Below, piece after piece: positions 22,776 through 34,400 of a stretch of DNA of 64,000 nucleotides; positions within the stretch are counted from its first letter, which is position 1; each line of letters begins with the position of its first letter. Both the position numbers and the translations under genes were made by a program. Origin of the DNA: Termitomyces sp. T153 (taxonomy: Eukaryota; Basidiomycota; Agaricomycetes; Agaricales; Lyophyllaceae); the NCBI GenBank assembly GCA_018296165.2, contig JACKQL020000037.1, positions 372,001 to 436,000 on the forward strand, written 5' to 3'. The notes below the pieces were generated by a model that saw only the letters and a program-made list of their open reading frames with translations, had not been told where the DNA came from and did not search any database.

Positions 22776-23798
22776 ATGCCTGGTGAATGCTCCATCTGTC
22801 TCTCTTCATTCAAGGAACCTGTCTGTATACCCTGTGGTACGCTTTAAATTCATGTCAGACTTTCCGCGTCCTCTTCATCTGCATCAGGTCACATATATTG
22901 CACACAGTGCCTGGCAGATTTCGTAAACACCCCCGATAACGAATCCACGAAGGCCTCTTGTCCTACGTGCCGCGCACAATTTCATCTTTGTGAGTTGCTG
23001 CTGTAAGCGTGAACCCGTTTGTTGACGTTGATATCGCGCTTATCCCGCACAGTAACGCCTGACGTTTGTAGCACGATCATTCGTTCTCTATGCCATTGTT
23101 GATCGTATAGGACTGCAGTTGGTATACCTGCCCAAAAAGTACCATGAATACGTCATGCCTGTTGTTCGACGCGTCTATTTGGACTTACCGCGTTATTCCG
23201 ATCTAAAGAAAGAGCTGAAATCATCAAGAGAGAGGATCAAGAAACTCGAGAAAGATAATGATATCCTTATGCGACAGTGCGAAAGGCATATGGCGGCCGC
23301 GAAGGCGCAGGCCGAAGGAGAAAGGGCGGCTCGCCAGAGGGCTACTGACCTCCAATCCCAACTTCGCAATAAGGAAGAAGAACTCTATGCCGCCGATATC
23401 AATGCTGCGGAGGCATTAGGCATCCTTAAAGATGATGTAGATGTCAGCCGTGCAGAATATCAAACCCTCGAAAAAGCCTTCAATGACCTTGGGAGACGTT
23501 ATGACAAGCTCAAAGCAAGACAGGATCAGTATGTCCTCAGTTGTTCCAGAAAATTCTTTTATAAATAGACTTCAATTCTAGGGTTGACGCCAGCACTTCA
23601 AGATCCATTGCTCAAGAACATCATGGCCATCATTCAGTGTCGAGGAAGTCGAGACAGAGTTTAAATTTCAGTATACCAGATCTCTATGCCGGACCTGCGC
23701 GAGGCGTCCCGAAACCCAAGGCCCGTCCTGCGAGTCCGCCCCCAGTCTATGCTAACAAACGACAAAGACTTGTTCTTTGCACCGGATATGAATCATGA
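22776..23798 (+). CDS. RING-finger coiled-coil protein, putative E3 ubiquitin ligase (paralog)
   Basis: Proposed exons 22776-22836, 22888-22989, 23053-23063, 23119-23528 and 23582-23798 give 266 residues. The RING reads CSICLSSFKEPVCIPCG, GHIYCTQCL and CPTCRAQFHL, and its first intron falls after the same Cys codon as in the minus-strand paralog at 15739-16627. A linker with YLPKKYHEYVMPVVRRVYL precedes a strong coiled coil (LKSSRERIKKLEKDNDILM onward). The tail is basic and Pro-rich (KPKARPASPPPVYANKRQRL). The 11-nt third exon is unusual; it is needed to keep frame and may be alternative. Stop TGA is at 23796-23798. Confidence 0.8.
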
Positions 23799-24075
23799 TA
23801 ACATCAAAAACCAAACCTCAGTCTTCCTACAGCTACTCCTACCCCGTTTGCCTTGTCTAGAACCTACCACGCGAACAATTCACACTGTGATCATTATCTC
23901 TACCATTCTACTCATTTACATCATGTATTGTTATATAGCTACTACATATGTATCCAGATCGGAAGTTATCTTGGAATCTCCATGTTGAAGATGAATCAGC
24001 AGATCCTAATTTGGACTCAAGCCGAGGCTTATTCACTCGCAACGGTCATAAGTATGTCGACATCTAGCGTCCGTC

Positions 24076-25173
24076 ATGTCCTCGAGCTCGCCCCTCTCAT
24101 TTACCGTATCTCATCGCGGTACCCTACATGCACTCTCTCTGCTTCCTGAGAACACTTTGGCAGTTTTACAAGCCCGATTGGAAGAGCTGACGCAAGTGCC
24201 TGCATCCCTCCAGAAACTTTTGCACAAAGGAAAGAATCTTCTAGGGTCTGATCCAGATACTTGGTATCAGACGACTCTTGCGCAAGCTGGGTTCAAGAAT
24301 GGACTGAAAATTCATATGATGGGCCCGACGTCTCAGGAACTGACGACAATGCAATCAATGGAGAACGAGCAACGTAAACGGGAGCGAATACTTAGAGAAC
24401 GCGCATTGAAACCTCAGGTCAAGGTATATATTTCCTTGCCTTATCTTTATCAAGAGCGGGACTGAGAGTCCTCGAGCTACGATCTACAGGTACTTCGGAC
24501 ACCTCTCTGCTGAACCATCGCTTCCACCAACTCAAGCCACTTGAGTACCTCCCTAATCCAGCAAGCGCACTTGCTATACTCACTAAGCTCTCTGAGGACC
24601 CTGCGATCCAGCACATCATGCAAATACACAAGTTCTCTGTCGGGGTCCTCACTGAACTCGCGCCACATGAACACCCGGAGCTGCTGGGACTGAACGTCAA
24701 TGCCGGCCAGGCGATAAAGCTACGTATTCGTACAGACCGGTATGATGGATTCAGGCTATACAGGGAGGTGCGCCGGGTATTATGCCATGAGTTGACGCAC
24801 AATGTATGGGGTGATCACGATAATAACGTACGTAAATTCTTAGACTTCACAAAGACTGTAGAAACTAATTGTCGGTGATATATAGTTCAAAGAGTTGAAT
24901 TCAAAGTTGAACCGTGAGGTCGCGGAGTTTGAGCGCGCCGCTGCGAACGGAACCCATTATCTATCTGAGGTTGAGGACACGTACCAGCCATCATCCGAGC
25001 TTGAAGCAGAGGCGCACTCGTATATCCTTGGGGGAATGGACTCGTCTGGGGTCGCCCTTGATGAATCTAGGGAAGAGCGGCGGCGGCGTGTGCTGGAGGC
25101 AACGATGGCTCGGCTTCATAAAGAGGATGAGGAATTAGAGAAGAGTTGCGGGACGGGCTCGGCCAAGACATAG
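24076..25173 (+). CDS. UBL-WLM domain metalloprotease-like protein (Wss1 family)
   Basis: Exons 24076-24423, 24477-24827 and 24886-25173 join in frame to 328 residues. Residues about 8-80 form a ubiquitin-like domain (ending GFKNGLKIHMMG). A WLM domain follows: HKFSVGVLTELAPHEHPELL, NAGQAIKLRIRTDRYDGFRL and the zinc protease signature HELTHNVWGDHD. The family includes yeast Wss1, which cleaves DNA-protein crosslinks and acts with SUMO and Cdc48. The UBL-WLM architecture matches fission yeast members better than Wss1 itself. The first intron has two possible donors (CAG|GTCAAG or AAG|GTATAT). The C-terminal tail is charged and helical. Confidence 0.9.
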
Positions 25174-25960
25174 ATAGTCCTGGTATTTAGTAACTTATTC
25201 AACCGCTTTTATTTTTGCGCGGGACTCGTCATTACCTATGAGCAGGTCAAGGGTGAGCCCAAGTTATATGACGACACTGTGTTTTCGATCTCATATCACT
25301 GTCCGTGGCTTCGACAGGGATATTTGCTATGCATCTATTTGATAGCCACACGGTTCATCAAGGGCTTCGCTGTCTTGGGGTGATCGTAATCTGGAGGACT
25401 CCCTCAGATGTGATCATCTAAATGACAAGCGACCCCAGTAACATATGTTGGCTGGCAGCAAGAACGATACTTTCGACAAACGAATCGGGATTACGAATGT
25501 TAGCTTAGATCGCTAGAGGCTTAGATGATATTCATTGAATTCAAGCAAGCAAGCCCCATACTGTGTGGCATTGCCCTAGTATCTACAGGGTTTGTCTTGC
25601 GCCCAAGTAGAAGTAGGCACCGACATCAGTGTCCTCGGGGAAGGCGGCAGGAGAAGTGCATTCAGTCATTCAAGGAAATCTCGTAGGCAGACATAGCTTG
25701 TCATCCTTGCGTAGTTCAGGCGTGCTTTCTTCTAGGCTTGTAATATTTATCCTGAGCCATGGAGGCTGACTCCGAGGCCTGAGGTTTGAAGCCTGTATGA
25801 AGGATTTATTCGAAATCACATGTGCCATTTTCGAAGGATTATATAAGCAAGATCTGATCTGATGAAATCAGGCGCTAAACGTTTGAAACAACTCCTTTGT
25901 TTCCCTCTATTGAACCAACTCCTGCTTATATCTTATTCTCTCCAGATCAGTCCCTCCACT
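25174..25960. other. intergenic, upstream of the Pol delta subunit gene
   Basis: About 790 bp. An in-frame ATG at 25862 would add a hydrophobic leader to the polymerase subunit, but that leader is not expected in a nuclear protein, so I treat it as 5' UTR. Nothing else recognised. Confidence 0.45.
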
Positions 25961-26742
25961 ATGTCCACTCGAAAATCATCTCAAACCCTCACACAAGGGA
26001 AGCTGAATTTTGGCTCGACAAAGCCGAGGCGGACTACGACACAAAACGTTAAATCCAAGCAAACGAAGACAGTTGTTGCGCCGGAGAAAAATATCCAGAG
26101 CAGCGACGAAAGTCTTGATGTTGAAGACATTGAAGTGCTTTCTTCTGAAGATGAATTCGCCTTAAAGTTACACGAGAAAGAGGCTGTCGAGGACCGTAAG
26201 AAGCATTCGAGCGCCCGCAAGCTCGCAAAACGAACCTTCGAGCCCTCCGCGGTCCTACGGCGGAAAGACAGTGCTGAAAACCAAGGAGCGCCCGAACTGA
26301 ATGAGAACGATCCCAAGTATAAATCCCATTATGCGACTGTCCGTAAAGCAATGGACTATATGCCGTCAAGTATGTGTACTTATATTAATGCATTCCGGAG
26401 TCCGCATGACCTATATGTAGTCCATTGCGATGGTCAAGGAAAAATTCATGAGATCCTCAGATGTTTCGACATGTACGTCTCTAATTCCTCGGACTCATTA
26501 GCAACTGATAAGATCCTTGAACAGGTCTTACGAATTCGGGCCCTGTGTCGGAATAAGCCGTCTTGAGCGTTGGGAAAGAGCGCACCTCCTCGGCTTGAAT
26601 CCTCCCAGAGAGGTATGCTCACAATATCTCTCCTATTTTCGGAGAAGTCCATCTGCATTTGTAGGTCAAAGACATTCTGACAACGAAACAAGGACTCGAG
26701 CAAAAGGAGTTCTCTCAATCAGTGCTCTTCAACGAAGTTTAA
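25961..26742 (+). CDS. DNA polymerase delta subunit 4 (POLD4/Cdm1 family)
   Basis: Smallest, accessory subunit of replicative DNA polymerase delta. Exons 25961-26369, 26421-26472, 26525-26612 and 26665-26742 join to 208 residues. The N-terminus is basic and disordered with QTLTQGKLNF, which loosely resembles a PCNA-interacting box, then an acidic patch (SSDESLDVEDIEVLSSEDE). The family domain reads VHCDGQGKIHEILRCFDM before splicing corrections, then YEFGPCVGISRLERWERAHL and LGLNPPREV, the strongest identifiers. The final exon reads KDILTTKQGLEQKEFSQSVL and ends TAA at 26740-26742. It is the last host gene before the transposon island. Confidence 0.9.
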
Positions 26743-26924
26743 AAAGTATGGTTGGTTTGGATTGCAAGCTTGTCTACTACTAGGATGGGCACATTTTTAG
26801 ATGTTAATGTTGTTCCTTATAACCCACCCATCATGTATGCGTGCAAATTTTCAAGATTCTGTATACTAGTTGTTTTTCTCTGGCTGTAGTTTTATACATA
26901 TATGATCGGTGCGTACGCGTTGTA

Positions 26925-26948
26925 CAGTACACTATATCATAATGCATG
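26925..26948 (+). repeat. left terminal inverted repeat of Tigger1
   Basis: 24 bp, paired with 29477-29500 with a single A/T mismatch at the twelfth base. Confidence 0.92.
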
Positions 26949-27221
26949 ATGTCATGGCGCATAAGTCTAATATTGCATGGATTTTTGCTGGAACGAGGTT
27001 GGTCCCCACTATAAAACACTGTTTTATGCATAATGCATATCACATGGCCCCATGAGCCTTGATATGCATTATAACGGAGACATTTTCAGGGAATAGTCAG
27101 GGTTGGATCAGGGAAATTGCATATCCAAATGACTACTGATCGTAGTTAAGCAACAATTCGGAATGAAAATGAAAAAAAAAGTGAACTGAGTGTTTGAGAT
27201 TGACCTCCCGAGCCATCCAGA

Positions 27222-29370
27222 ATGCCCAAGTCTCCTCTACATTGTAAACCTTGTGAAAAGCCCCAACCCTATGCTCATAAACCTAGAGCCCCATCAAAGA
27301 AAGATGCTCCTAAAACCTCTGCCAAACCAGCCCAAAAGAAGCATCATGACAATCTCACATTGCATGACTGGTTGACTGTCTTTATCTTTGTGGATGAACA
27401 TCCTACTCTGTCTCAGAGTGACATCTGTGATCACTTTGGTCCTAAGCTTGATGGTGCACTTGTCTTTTCTCAGGCAGCACTGTCCAGAAAACTCAAGAAT
27501 CGTGAAGAGATGGAGGCTCGGGTCAATGACAATCCCAATGTGCTGTCTTCAAAGCATCCACGTGTTGTCACAAGACCAGATGTAGAGTGGGCATTGTTTC
27601 TTTGGGTCAAGCACATGGAGGAAAAGCAAGAGACAGTCAATGGTCCCATGTTGAAGGAGAAGCAAAAACACTTTGAAAAGAACTTCAATGTGCCAGAGAA
27701 TGAGTGCATGGGAGGCAATGGCTGGATTCCTTCCTTTTGCCAAGCTTATAAGATCAAGGAATATTGGTGGCATGGAGAAGCTGATTCAGTGGATTTGGAG
27801 GCAGTTGAGGCAGAGCAGCAATGTGTGAAGAAGACTGCTGATGCATACAAAGAGAAAGACCGATTCAATATTGATGAAATCAGTCTCTTTGCTATGTAAG
27901 TTCACTGTCAATGCCACAAACTTTATCTGACATTGACATGTCTAGGGCACCCCCCCAATTGTGGCCTTGCAACAAAGCAGATGAGCAGCAAAAAAGAGGA
28001 AAAGTTTTGTATTACAGTTGCTTTTGGGTGCAATGCCAATGGCAGTGAAAAGCTTCCACCCCTTTATATCAGAAAATCAAAGTAGCCTCATTGCTTTGGA
28101 AAGATTACACCAGCTCAAGATGGCTTCCATTATTGTAGTAACAAGAAGGCATGGATGACTGGAGAGTTTTTTGAGGAGTAAGTTTCATACTTCTTGTCCA
28201 CTGTTTCCCTCCAAATTTGACTGTTAATTGAAGAGATGGATCAAAAAACTTGATCTCATGACGAGACACAAGAACCAACATATCCTTCTTCTTATTGACA
28301 ATTTCTCAGGGCACAAGATTGAATCCTAACCATGCAATATCTGGATTGAATTCTTTGAGCCCAACATGACATCATTTGTTCAGCCACTTGATGTGGGAAT
28401 CATTCGATGCTTCAAGGCACACTACCATCAAGCTTTCTGTAGACATGCTATTGAGCTTGATGAAGCAGGCAAATGTGAAATTTACAAGATCAACCTTCTC
28501 AGAGCAATGGTGATGGCTCAGCAAGCATGGAATACAATTGATGCTGAAACAGTCAGCAACTGCTGGAAGAATACACAGATTCAACACATGTAAGTCTTTG
28601 TTCTATTATCTCAAATTCATTTGTGCTAAGTACAAGTCTATAGTGAGTCTGATACTCATCTAGAAAGCCCACATGCTGACCAAGAAGCATGGAAGATTAT
28701 CAAAGATTTTGCCATCTCTGATATGCTGCTCCCTGAAGCAGAAAATCGCCTTCAGGTGCATCTTGGGGACAAATATGATGACAAAGATTGGCAACCTGCC
28801 TTAAAAGCTGTCATGGATACCAAGGGTGATATTTCAAAGGCACAGGAAGCTGTTGATCAGCTTTCATCAGCCAGTTGTCTTCCAAAACTCACTATCAAGC
28901 TTCCTCCATGCCATGCACATAACTCACAGTTGGATGCTGTTGAAGCCAAGCTGATGGACTCTGTCAATGAGTTAGTACAGCATAAGTGGATCTTTGGACA
29001 AGCACCAAGTCTTGAGGATCTGCTGGATCCCATGGAAGAGAGGGAGGATCCAGATTCAATATGCAGGTTTGAAGGGGGTGATGCTGAGATTATTGCCACT
29101 GTTCAGCATGAGATGGCAGAGAAGAGAGGGGAAGTCTTGGAGATTGAAGAATCTGATGAAGAAGAAGAACCAGATCCCTATGGCAATTGCTCAATTGCAG
29201 AACTTATTGCACTTACTAAAAAGCTTGAGCAGCAATCTCTGAGACATGCTGATGCCAACTTTCCTCTTGAGCTTCCTCAGCAGCTGTGCAAGTTCAGAGC
29301 TCAATTGAAGTGTAAACAGATTAATTCTGGGACTCAGACTAGGGTAGATAGCTTTTTGACTGCTGCATAG
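27222..29370 (+). pseudogene. pogo/Tigger transposase, broken
   Basis: The N-terminal exon (27222 to about 27897) carries a CENP-B-type helix-turn-helix region (LTVFIFVDEHPTLSQSDICD) and ends at the first catalytic Asp (FNIDEISLF) before a GTAAGT intron. The next exon opens with a run of seven C near 27950. One C too many shifts the frame off GLATKQMSSKKEEKFCITVA. A TAG follows RKSK (about 28084), and a TAA lies after HKIES (about 28327). The second and third catalytic Asp are visible in LLLIDNFSGH and VQPLDVGIIRCFKAHY. The C-terminal exon (about 28664-29370) encodes an acidic tail ending VDSFLTAA. One frameshift and two stops inactivate it. Confidence 0.88.
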
Positions 29371-29476
29371 ATGTTGAAACATGATATGTTCACACATTTT
29401 GTCACCTATGTCACATTGTGTGATGCATATAGTCTTGCCTAAATGTTATAATGCATAGCTTTTGGGGTGGAATGGG

Positions 29477-29500
29477 CATGCATTATGAAATAGTGTACTG
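29477..29500 (-). repeat. right terminal inverted repeat of Tigger1
   Basis: Reverse complement of 26925-26948 with one mismatch. Followed by the TA duplication. Confidence 0.92.
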
Positions 29501-29605
29501 TACATTGTTGCTTGTGGATGGAGGTTGTTCATACAAGCAGTGCCCCAAAATAGAATTTAACATATAGGGTCAGATTTTTCTTCATGGTTAGTGGGTTACT
29601 AACTG

Positions 29606-30270
29606 CAGTAGAACTCCTCTTGACCCACACTCCCTGGTGGACACCTAGAGCTATGGGTTATAAGGGAGTATGGGTTACAAGGGAGATCAAAAAGAAAAAG
29701 ACTCAAAATGATAAAAAAGTATATTTTCAAGGTTCTAGCTATTGTAGATGTTTTCCTATTGTGAACTAGCTAATTGTGAGGGAAAAAATCAGTGATATTT
29801 TAGACAACCATAGCTAGAGACTCCTCAAGACAAATCTTCCATTTGAAAGAGGCCAAGATATGATTCAATTCACAGGCAATTGGATCTTCCATACCATCAT
29901 GGCTGGATGTGTGCTGTGAGATTTGGCTCAGAATCTTCAACATGGATGTTTCCAAGGCCTTCTGCAATAATGTATCTGGAGAAGTTGCCTTGCAGAAAAA
30001 GAACTTTTCTATTGTGAGCCTGGAGTTCATGATCCCATTGCTGAAGTTAGTCTTAGTAAAGTAAGGCTGTCATCCATACTTTGGCATTGTTGTGATCATC
30101 AAATCCCAGCTGAGCCACTGTCTTCTGAAATGCACAAGGCTTGTTTGCTTTACCAATGACCATATGCTGGAGTTTTCTGCATTCACTGTAAATGCATAGG
30201 TCAAGTGCACTTTTCTTCCTTTCATGCCTGAGTGCTGCTGGTCAGATAAATCTTAATCAAGTGGCATCCA
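29606..30270 (-). mobile_element. Tigger-type transposon fragment
   Basis: The left end begins CAGTAGAACTCC and has ggttataaggg-type subterminal repeats like Tigger2. On the minus strand a DDE-domain piece is readable (KGRKVHLTYAFTVNAENS, then HMVIGKANKPCAFQKTVAQL and HNNAKVWMTALLY). It runs directly into a C-terminal piece (29800-30030, ending LASFKWKICLEESLAM) that resembles the Tigger2 C-terminus. The central catalytic part and the other end are deleted. Confidence 0.7.
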
Positions 30271-30369
30271 AGTATATGTAAGATAAACAGTCAGATTGAA
30301 TCAATTATCTGCTTGCAGAACCAGCTGCCTTGTGTTGCTTGAACTGTTTCAAGCTGGCTCAACCTCTGG

Positions 30370-30897
30370 ATGCTGTGTTTGGCACTGCTATTTGGCATCA
30401 CCAGGGGTCAGCAGAGCATGTACTACGATGTGGGAAGCAATGGGATGTATGCACCACAACCAATGAGTCAAGAGATGTATGGGCTGAAGGAGCCTGGGTA
30501 TGGTTTCTTGGATATGGGTGTGAGGTACCAAGCCCAGGAGTTCAATGGGTGGACTGGCAAACTTACCTCCACCACTACCTCCATCATCACCCCTAGTCGC
30601 CACACATCATTCAATGCTTCCACTTCCAATTTCCAGTCATCCTACAGTACTTTTGCTTCTAACCCCTCCACATCCAGGCACAGCATGCAGAAACAAGGGT
30701 ACTACCATCAGCTCCTCAAAGCCGTCAGATTGGCCAGAGCATTGGGATTGAGTATGTTTACAGATGTGTGTTTTGATGCACATAAGATGCAGTGGAGTTC
30801 ACATGCCTATTTGTCTCTGCCCATTGTTCTTTTCATATTGCTTCTTCACTGCTGGCAGGATGGTAAGTGCTTCTTGATGGAACTATGGGGAGAGTGA
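30370..30897 (+). other. unrecognised 175-codon ORF between transposon pieces
   Basis: ATG at 30370 opens a frame with a short hydrophobic start (LCLALLFGI), a Tyr/Gly/Met-rich stretch (MYYDVGSNGMYAPQPMSQEM) and a Ser/Thr-rich segment. I recognise no family. It sits between a Tigger fragment and a copia LTR, so it could be a transposon piece or a captured host fragment. It may not be translated. Confidence 0.25.
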
Positions 30898-30928
30898 TCT
30901 GACTGGGCATGGATATCCTAACAATGTG

Positions 30929-30996
30929 GAATGCACCACAATGCAAAATGCACCACAATGCAGAATTTACCACAATACAGAATGCACCACAATGCA
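30929..30996. repeat. 17-bp minisatellite, four copies plus a partial
   Basis: Units start at 30929, 30946, 30963 and 30980, with consensus gaatgcaccacaatgca. Unit 3 differs by three bases. A partial fifth unit follows. Confidence 0.9.
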
Positions 30997-31066
30997 GAAT
31001 ACACCTCTTCTTGAAGCATGAGATGTAGATTGGGCTGACCAAAGGTTGGTAGGATGGTCATTTGGG

Positions 31067-31434
31067 TGTTAGAACTCTGACTGTGATTCAATGATGAGAC
31101 CTATGATGATACTGTAAGTTCAATCCTCAGTCATATACAAAGGACTTTATTAGTCTATTGTACCTATGATGATACTGTAAGCTCAATCTAGTAGGTAGAC
31201 ATTAGTAAAAATCAGAGGTGTAGTAGATATAGATAGGTACTCACCCTCAGTCATATACAAAGGACTGAGAGTATCATACAGTAGGTAGTGACATATATAT
31301 ATAGCTATTCTGATAGGGTCATAGACAATGGTTATAGTAACAATGGAATGGCCAGAGGGCTAGTGTCACTGTGATGGCCAGTGGCATAGTTACAATGCAG
31401 CAGGGTGATGGTGCAATATAGGCAGATGCCAACA
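31067..31434 (-). repeat. 3' LTR of the copia element
   Basis: On the plus strand it runs TGTTAGAACT to GATGCCAACA, giving the TG...CA ends of an LTR. A purine-rich tract (gaggaggtgcaag ... gaggaggag, minus strand) lies just outside at 31435-31465 as the polypurine tract. Two near-identical copies of an internal motif (ctcagtcatatacaaaggact) lie at about 31128 and 31249. Confidence 0.8.
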
Positions 31435-31439
31435 CTCCT

Positions 31440-34400
31440 CCTCACTAGAAGCTTGCACCTCCTTGCATGCATCATGGTGTTTCTTGAAGGCCCAGCAAGG
31501 CATGAAGTTGAGTGAATTATGGGGTAGGGAGGGCCTTGGTGAATAAGTCCACAACATTGTACCTTGTGTTAATATATCAGATGTGGATCTCATCAGCTTG
31601 GACATGCTCCCAAAGGAAGTGGTACTTGATATCATCATGTTTAATTTGTGCATGTAGTGCAGGATCCTCAGACAGATTGATAGCAGCATTCTTGTCACAC
31701 AGTATTGGAGTTGGTCCTGACACTGCTTTTCTGTGACTGATGCCCTTGAGAAGTGCTTGTAGCCATCCCTACTCTTGAGTGCTCTCAAAAGCTACCATAT
31801 ATTTGGCCTTGCATGATGAGGCAGCAACAGTCTTCTGTTTCCTCACAGCCCAGGAGATCAATCCAGAGCTGAGGCTCTATGCATACCTGCCAATGCTCCA
31901 CCTGGTGTCTAGGCAATTAGCCCAATTGGAGTCCATGAAGCCAACAAGATTGATGGGGTCTCCCTTGCCTCCCAGGGTCAGTTTCAAATTTCTGGTTCCC
32001 TTCAAATATTTAACAAGTTATACAGCATTCCAATGAACTGTGGGATAATTGTCAACAAACTGCATATGCAATATTGGGGCAAGTGGCTATTGTGATGTAG
32101 AGTAGACAACTGGCCAAAGATTGATATGGAGTACATTGAAGGGTAATCTGTTCTTCTTGTGAGAGGGATGAGTGTTTGACTCTTTGGAGCTTCAGACCTT
32201 GGTTCAACAGGAGAGACAGCAGAGTTGCATCTTTCTGACCAAATTGAGAGATTATTTTATTGATTAATGCAGTCTGTGATAGTCATACAAGAGACTTAGC
32301 ATGATCCCACTTGACAGCTATGCTGACAACAAACTTTGGTATGCTGAAGTTTGTGATAGTCCAAACACAACACATCTGGTCCTTGAAACAATTGTTCTCT
32401 GCTTTACTACTCATGGTTACTAAGAACTTGTCCACATGGAGTGCAGCAATAGTGGTTCCTGAATCAGTTTATCTATAGTAGATGCAAGACTCACATGCAA
32501 GACAAGTGAATCCCCACAGAATCATCTTGTTGTTCATGGTGTGATTCCATATCCACCCTGTCTGCTCCCTTCCAAATAAGCTGTAGAGTAGGCATCAAAA
32601 CCATATTTCCTTTCCAGACTCTTTGAATCCTTCTACTTGTTGCATGTATTGCATCTCATCTTCAGGTAGTAACCCATATAGAAATGCCATCTCAGCATCA
32701 ATCTGGGTTGCATCCCACCCTTTTGCAGCTGCCAAGTGCAGCAGCAGTTGCCAAGGTTCCATGCATGTCATTGGGGAGGTAGTTTTAGTATAGTCTTTTC
32801 TATAGATTTGTTTGAACCCCTTGAATATGAGTTGAACCTTGTATCATACTGGTTTCTCTTTTTTGTCTTGCTTGATTATACACATGGGTCACCCTCTACA
32901 GATCTTGCTGCCTGCAGGAACTTGATCCCATGGGATAAATTGATACACACCCATTTATTTTAAGGACTTGAGCTCCTCCATGTATACTTCTGCCTAGCAA
33001 TCAGGATTCATGGATTCCTGGGCCAGTCTCCATATTTGGGATTCATCATCCATATCCAGTGATATTAGGTCAGCCAAGGATTTAGCCACGACCAGGAGGT
33101 GCTCAATGTTGTTTTGTGTTGCTAAGTTGGCTAGGTTTGGAAACTCAGGTGCTCTATTGTCTCCTCCTGACTTTTTGGCATTCCTTGAGGCTGTAGGGTG
33201 GATTGATTCAGGCTCATTAGGCAGTGGCATAGTTCCAATATTCTGCATCATAGCATCTTGGTGTTTTTGGGCCCTGACTTCCCAGATCTGACTTGCTGCA
33301 TCATGGGTTAATTCAGACCTACTGAATAAAATGAGAAGGTATGATGAGAATTGTAAACAAGACAAGTAGAAACTGAATAGGAAACTTAATCAAATGTTGT
33401 TTGTGTGTTTTGTGGGAAGAAATAATATTTCTCAAGTCCTTAGGAAGTTCTCAAGTGTTGGAACCCAGTCCTGCAAGAGAGAGGGGGCCAAAAACTCAAG
33501 CTAACAATGAGGGACTACAGAAAGGTAGGAGTGAAGTGTAATAGAGTATGTAGAATGGAATATGATGGAATAGGGACAGAGGGTGGGGATTATAAATGCA
33601 ACATGCAATGTAGGAGGCTAATAACTGGGCACTGCAAGTGCAAAGTGAGACAACATTATCTAATGAGAAGAATGGTACTTGCCTGCAAGCATGAAGTGAG
33701 ACAACAAGGCATCCTTGTTGCAGCTTGCAGGCTTATATGTAAAGTAAACAATAAATAAGGAGACAAAGCATGGTGGCCATTGTATGGCCCTGGAATAGAT
33801 GTGATATGTGAAGTGGTTGGTTGTGATAAGCTCTTTGCCTGAATTAACCCTGGCCAATCCCAATCTTATTAGCTTGGCCAAATTAATTCTTAGATGGCAT
33901 GCTCAAGACACATTGTCAGAGGATTATTGGGAGATGCTCTTGCAGTTGGAGTGCAGATGCAGCTAGACCATTGTGGTACCAATATCTCATGTTGGATAGA
34001 ATCAGGTAGTGTATTGTCAGTGTCAGATGTTGTTGGCTGGTTTGGAGTTGAGGTTGCATGAGTATGTGTTAGTGGAGTATTTGTAAGGTCATCTTCATCT
34101 TCTGTAATCAAGGGGAAGTCCATCAAGGAATCTTGAACTTGCCAAATTGTCATCAGCTCTCCTTCTGGTGGCATGTTGCTACTGAACTCCTCTTTGATTG
34201 GGTGCCCATCATGTCTCTCAAGGAAACAGACATTGAATGATTTGTAAATTTTTTGGGTCCAAGTATCATAACATTGGTATGCCTTCCAAATTTTGGCCAT
34301 ATCCAATTAGCATGCATTCAATACCTTGTGCATTAATTTTTGGGTTGTGTTCATTCAGCATCATCACAAAGGCCTGGAAGCCTATCTTATGCATGTATGA

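Larger units (their letters stand above)
26925..29500 (+). mobile_element. pogo/Tigger DNA transposon (Tigger1), TA target duplications
   Basis: Terminal inverted repeats of 24 bp (26925-26948 and 29477-29500) start CAGTACACTAT and match with one mismatch. TA flanks both ends (26923-26924 and 29501-29502), as expected for Tc1/mariner/pogo insertion. Length 2,576 bp. Further tgcataatgcat-type palindromic motifs lie just inside each end. The transposase gene inside is broken, so this copy is non-autonomous. Confidence 0.93.

Noticed and set aside
25862..25960. Upstream in-frame ATG extending the Pol delta subunit by 33 residues
   Set aside because: The extra residues are hydrophobic and leader-like, not expected in this nuclear subunit; the start at 25961 gives a normal basic N-terminus.
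30929..30996. Possible CRISPR-like array
   Set aside because: Units abut with no spacers and the genome is eukaryotic; it is a minisatellite.
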